From positions 1 to 5,511 of the forward strand of contig JASHOI010000462.1 in the NCBI GenBank assembly GCA_030041195.1: a stretch of DNA of 5,511 bases, written 5' to 3'. Below the pieces are notes generated by a model. The model did not search any database, was not told the origin of the DNA, and was given only the letters and a program-made list of their open reading frames with translations. This DNA comes from Streptosporangiaceae bacterium (GTDB lineage Bacteria > Actinomycetota > Actinomycetes > Streptosporangiales > Streptosporangiaceae). The translations under genes and the position numbers were made by a program. Each line of letters opens with the position of its first letter. The stretch's first letter is position 1. This document shows positions 5,487-5,511 of the stretch, in pieces.

Positions 5487-5511
5487 CTGGGTCTGCCCCG
5501 GGGCCGGTGCA

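Overview
The base composition is strongly GC-rich, codons end almost always in G or C, and the protein families (a CU044_5270-type secreted protein, an acyl-CoA carboxylase beta subunit with a separate epsilon subunit, and a PucR-type regulator) point to a high-GC actinomycete. The order within Actinomycetes cannot be fixed from this window. A Streptosporangiales-like or related soil lineage is a guess.

Layout. (1) Positions 1-857, plus strand: the 3' part of a gene for a membrane-anchored extracytoplasmic protein of the CU044_5270 family; its cytoplasmic N-terminus lies left of the window. (2) Positions 880-3806, minus strand: an apparent three-gene operon read right to left. It holds the biotin-dependent carboxyltransferase beta subunit (PccB/AccD5 type, 2187-3806), an NYN-domain (PIN-like) putative RNase (1092-2123), and the small epsilon subunit of the same carboxylase (880-1089). 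The epsilon gene is only 69 codons and is easy to miss because a longer frame runs through it. (3) Positions 3807-3964: a divergent intergenic region with an AT-rich island and a candidate promoter on each strand. (4) Positions 3965-5440, plus strand: a PucR/CdaR-type transcriptional regulator with unusual N- and C-terminal extensions. (5) Positions 5441-5511: two hairpins that look like the end of the pucR transcript.

How it fits together. Beta and epsilon subunits assemble with a biotinylated alpha subunit, encoded elsewhere, to carboxylate propionyl-CoA (and possibly acetyl-CoA) to methylmalonyl-CoA or malonyl-CoA, feeding lipid, polyketide and central metabolism. The divergent PucR protein is the obvious local candidate regulator. 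The most unusual point is that a putative RNA nuclease gene sits between the two carboxylase subunit genes and is spaced 2 nt from the epsilon start codon, so epsilon synthesis is probably coupled to translation of the nuclease. I found no mobile element, CRISPR array, tRNA or rRNA. This is mostly a core-metabolism locus, and the novelty claimed is limited to its arrangement and to details of single genes.
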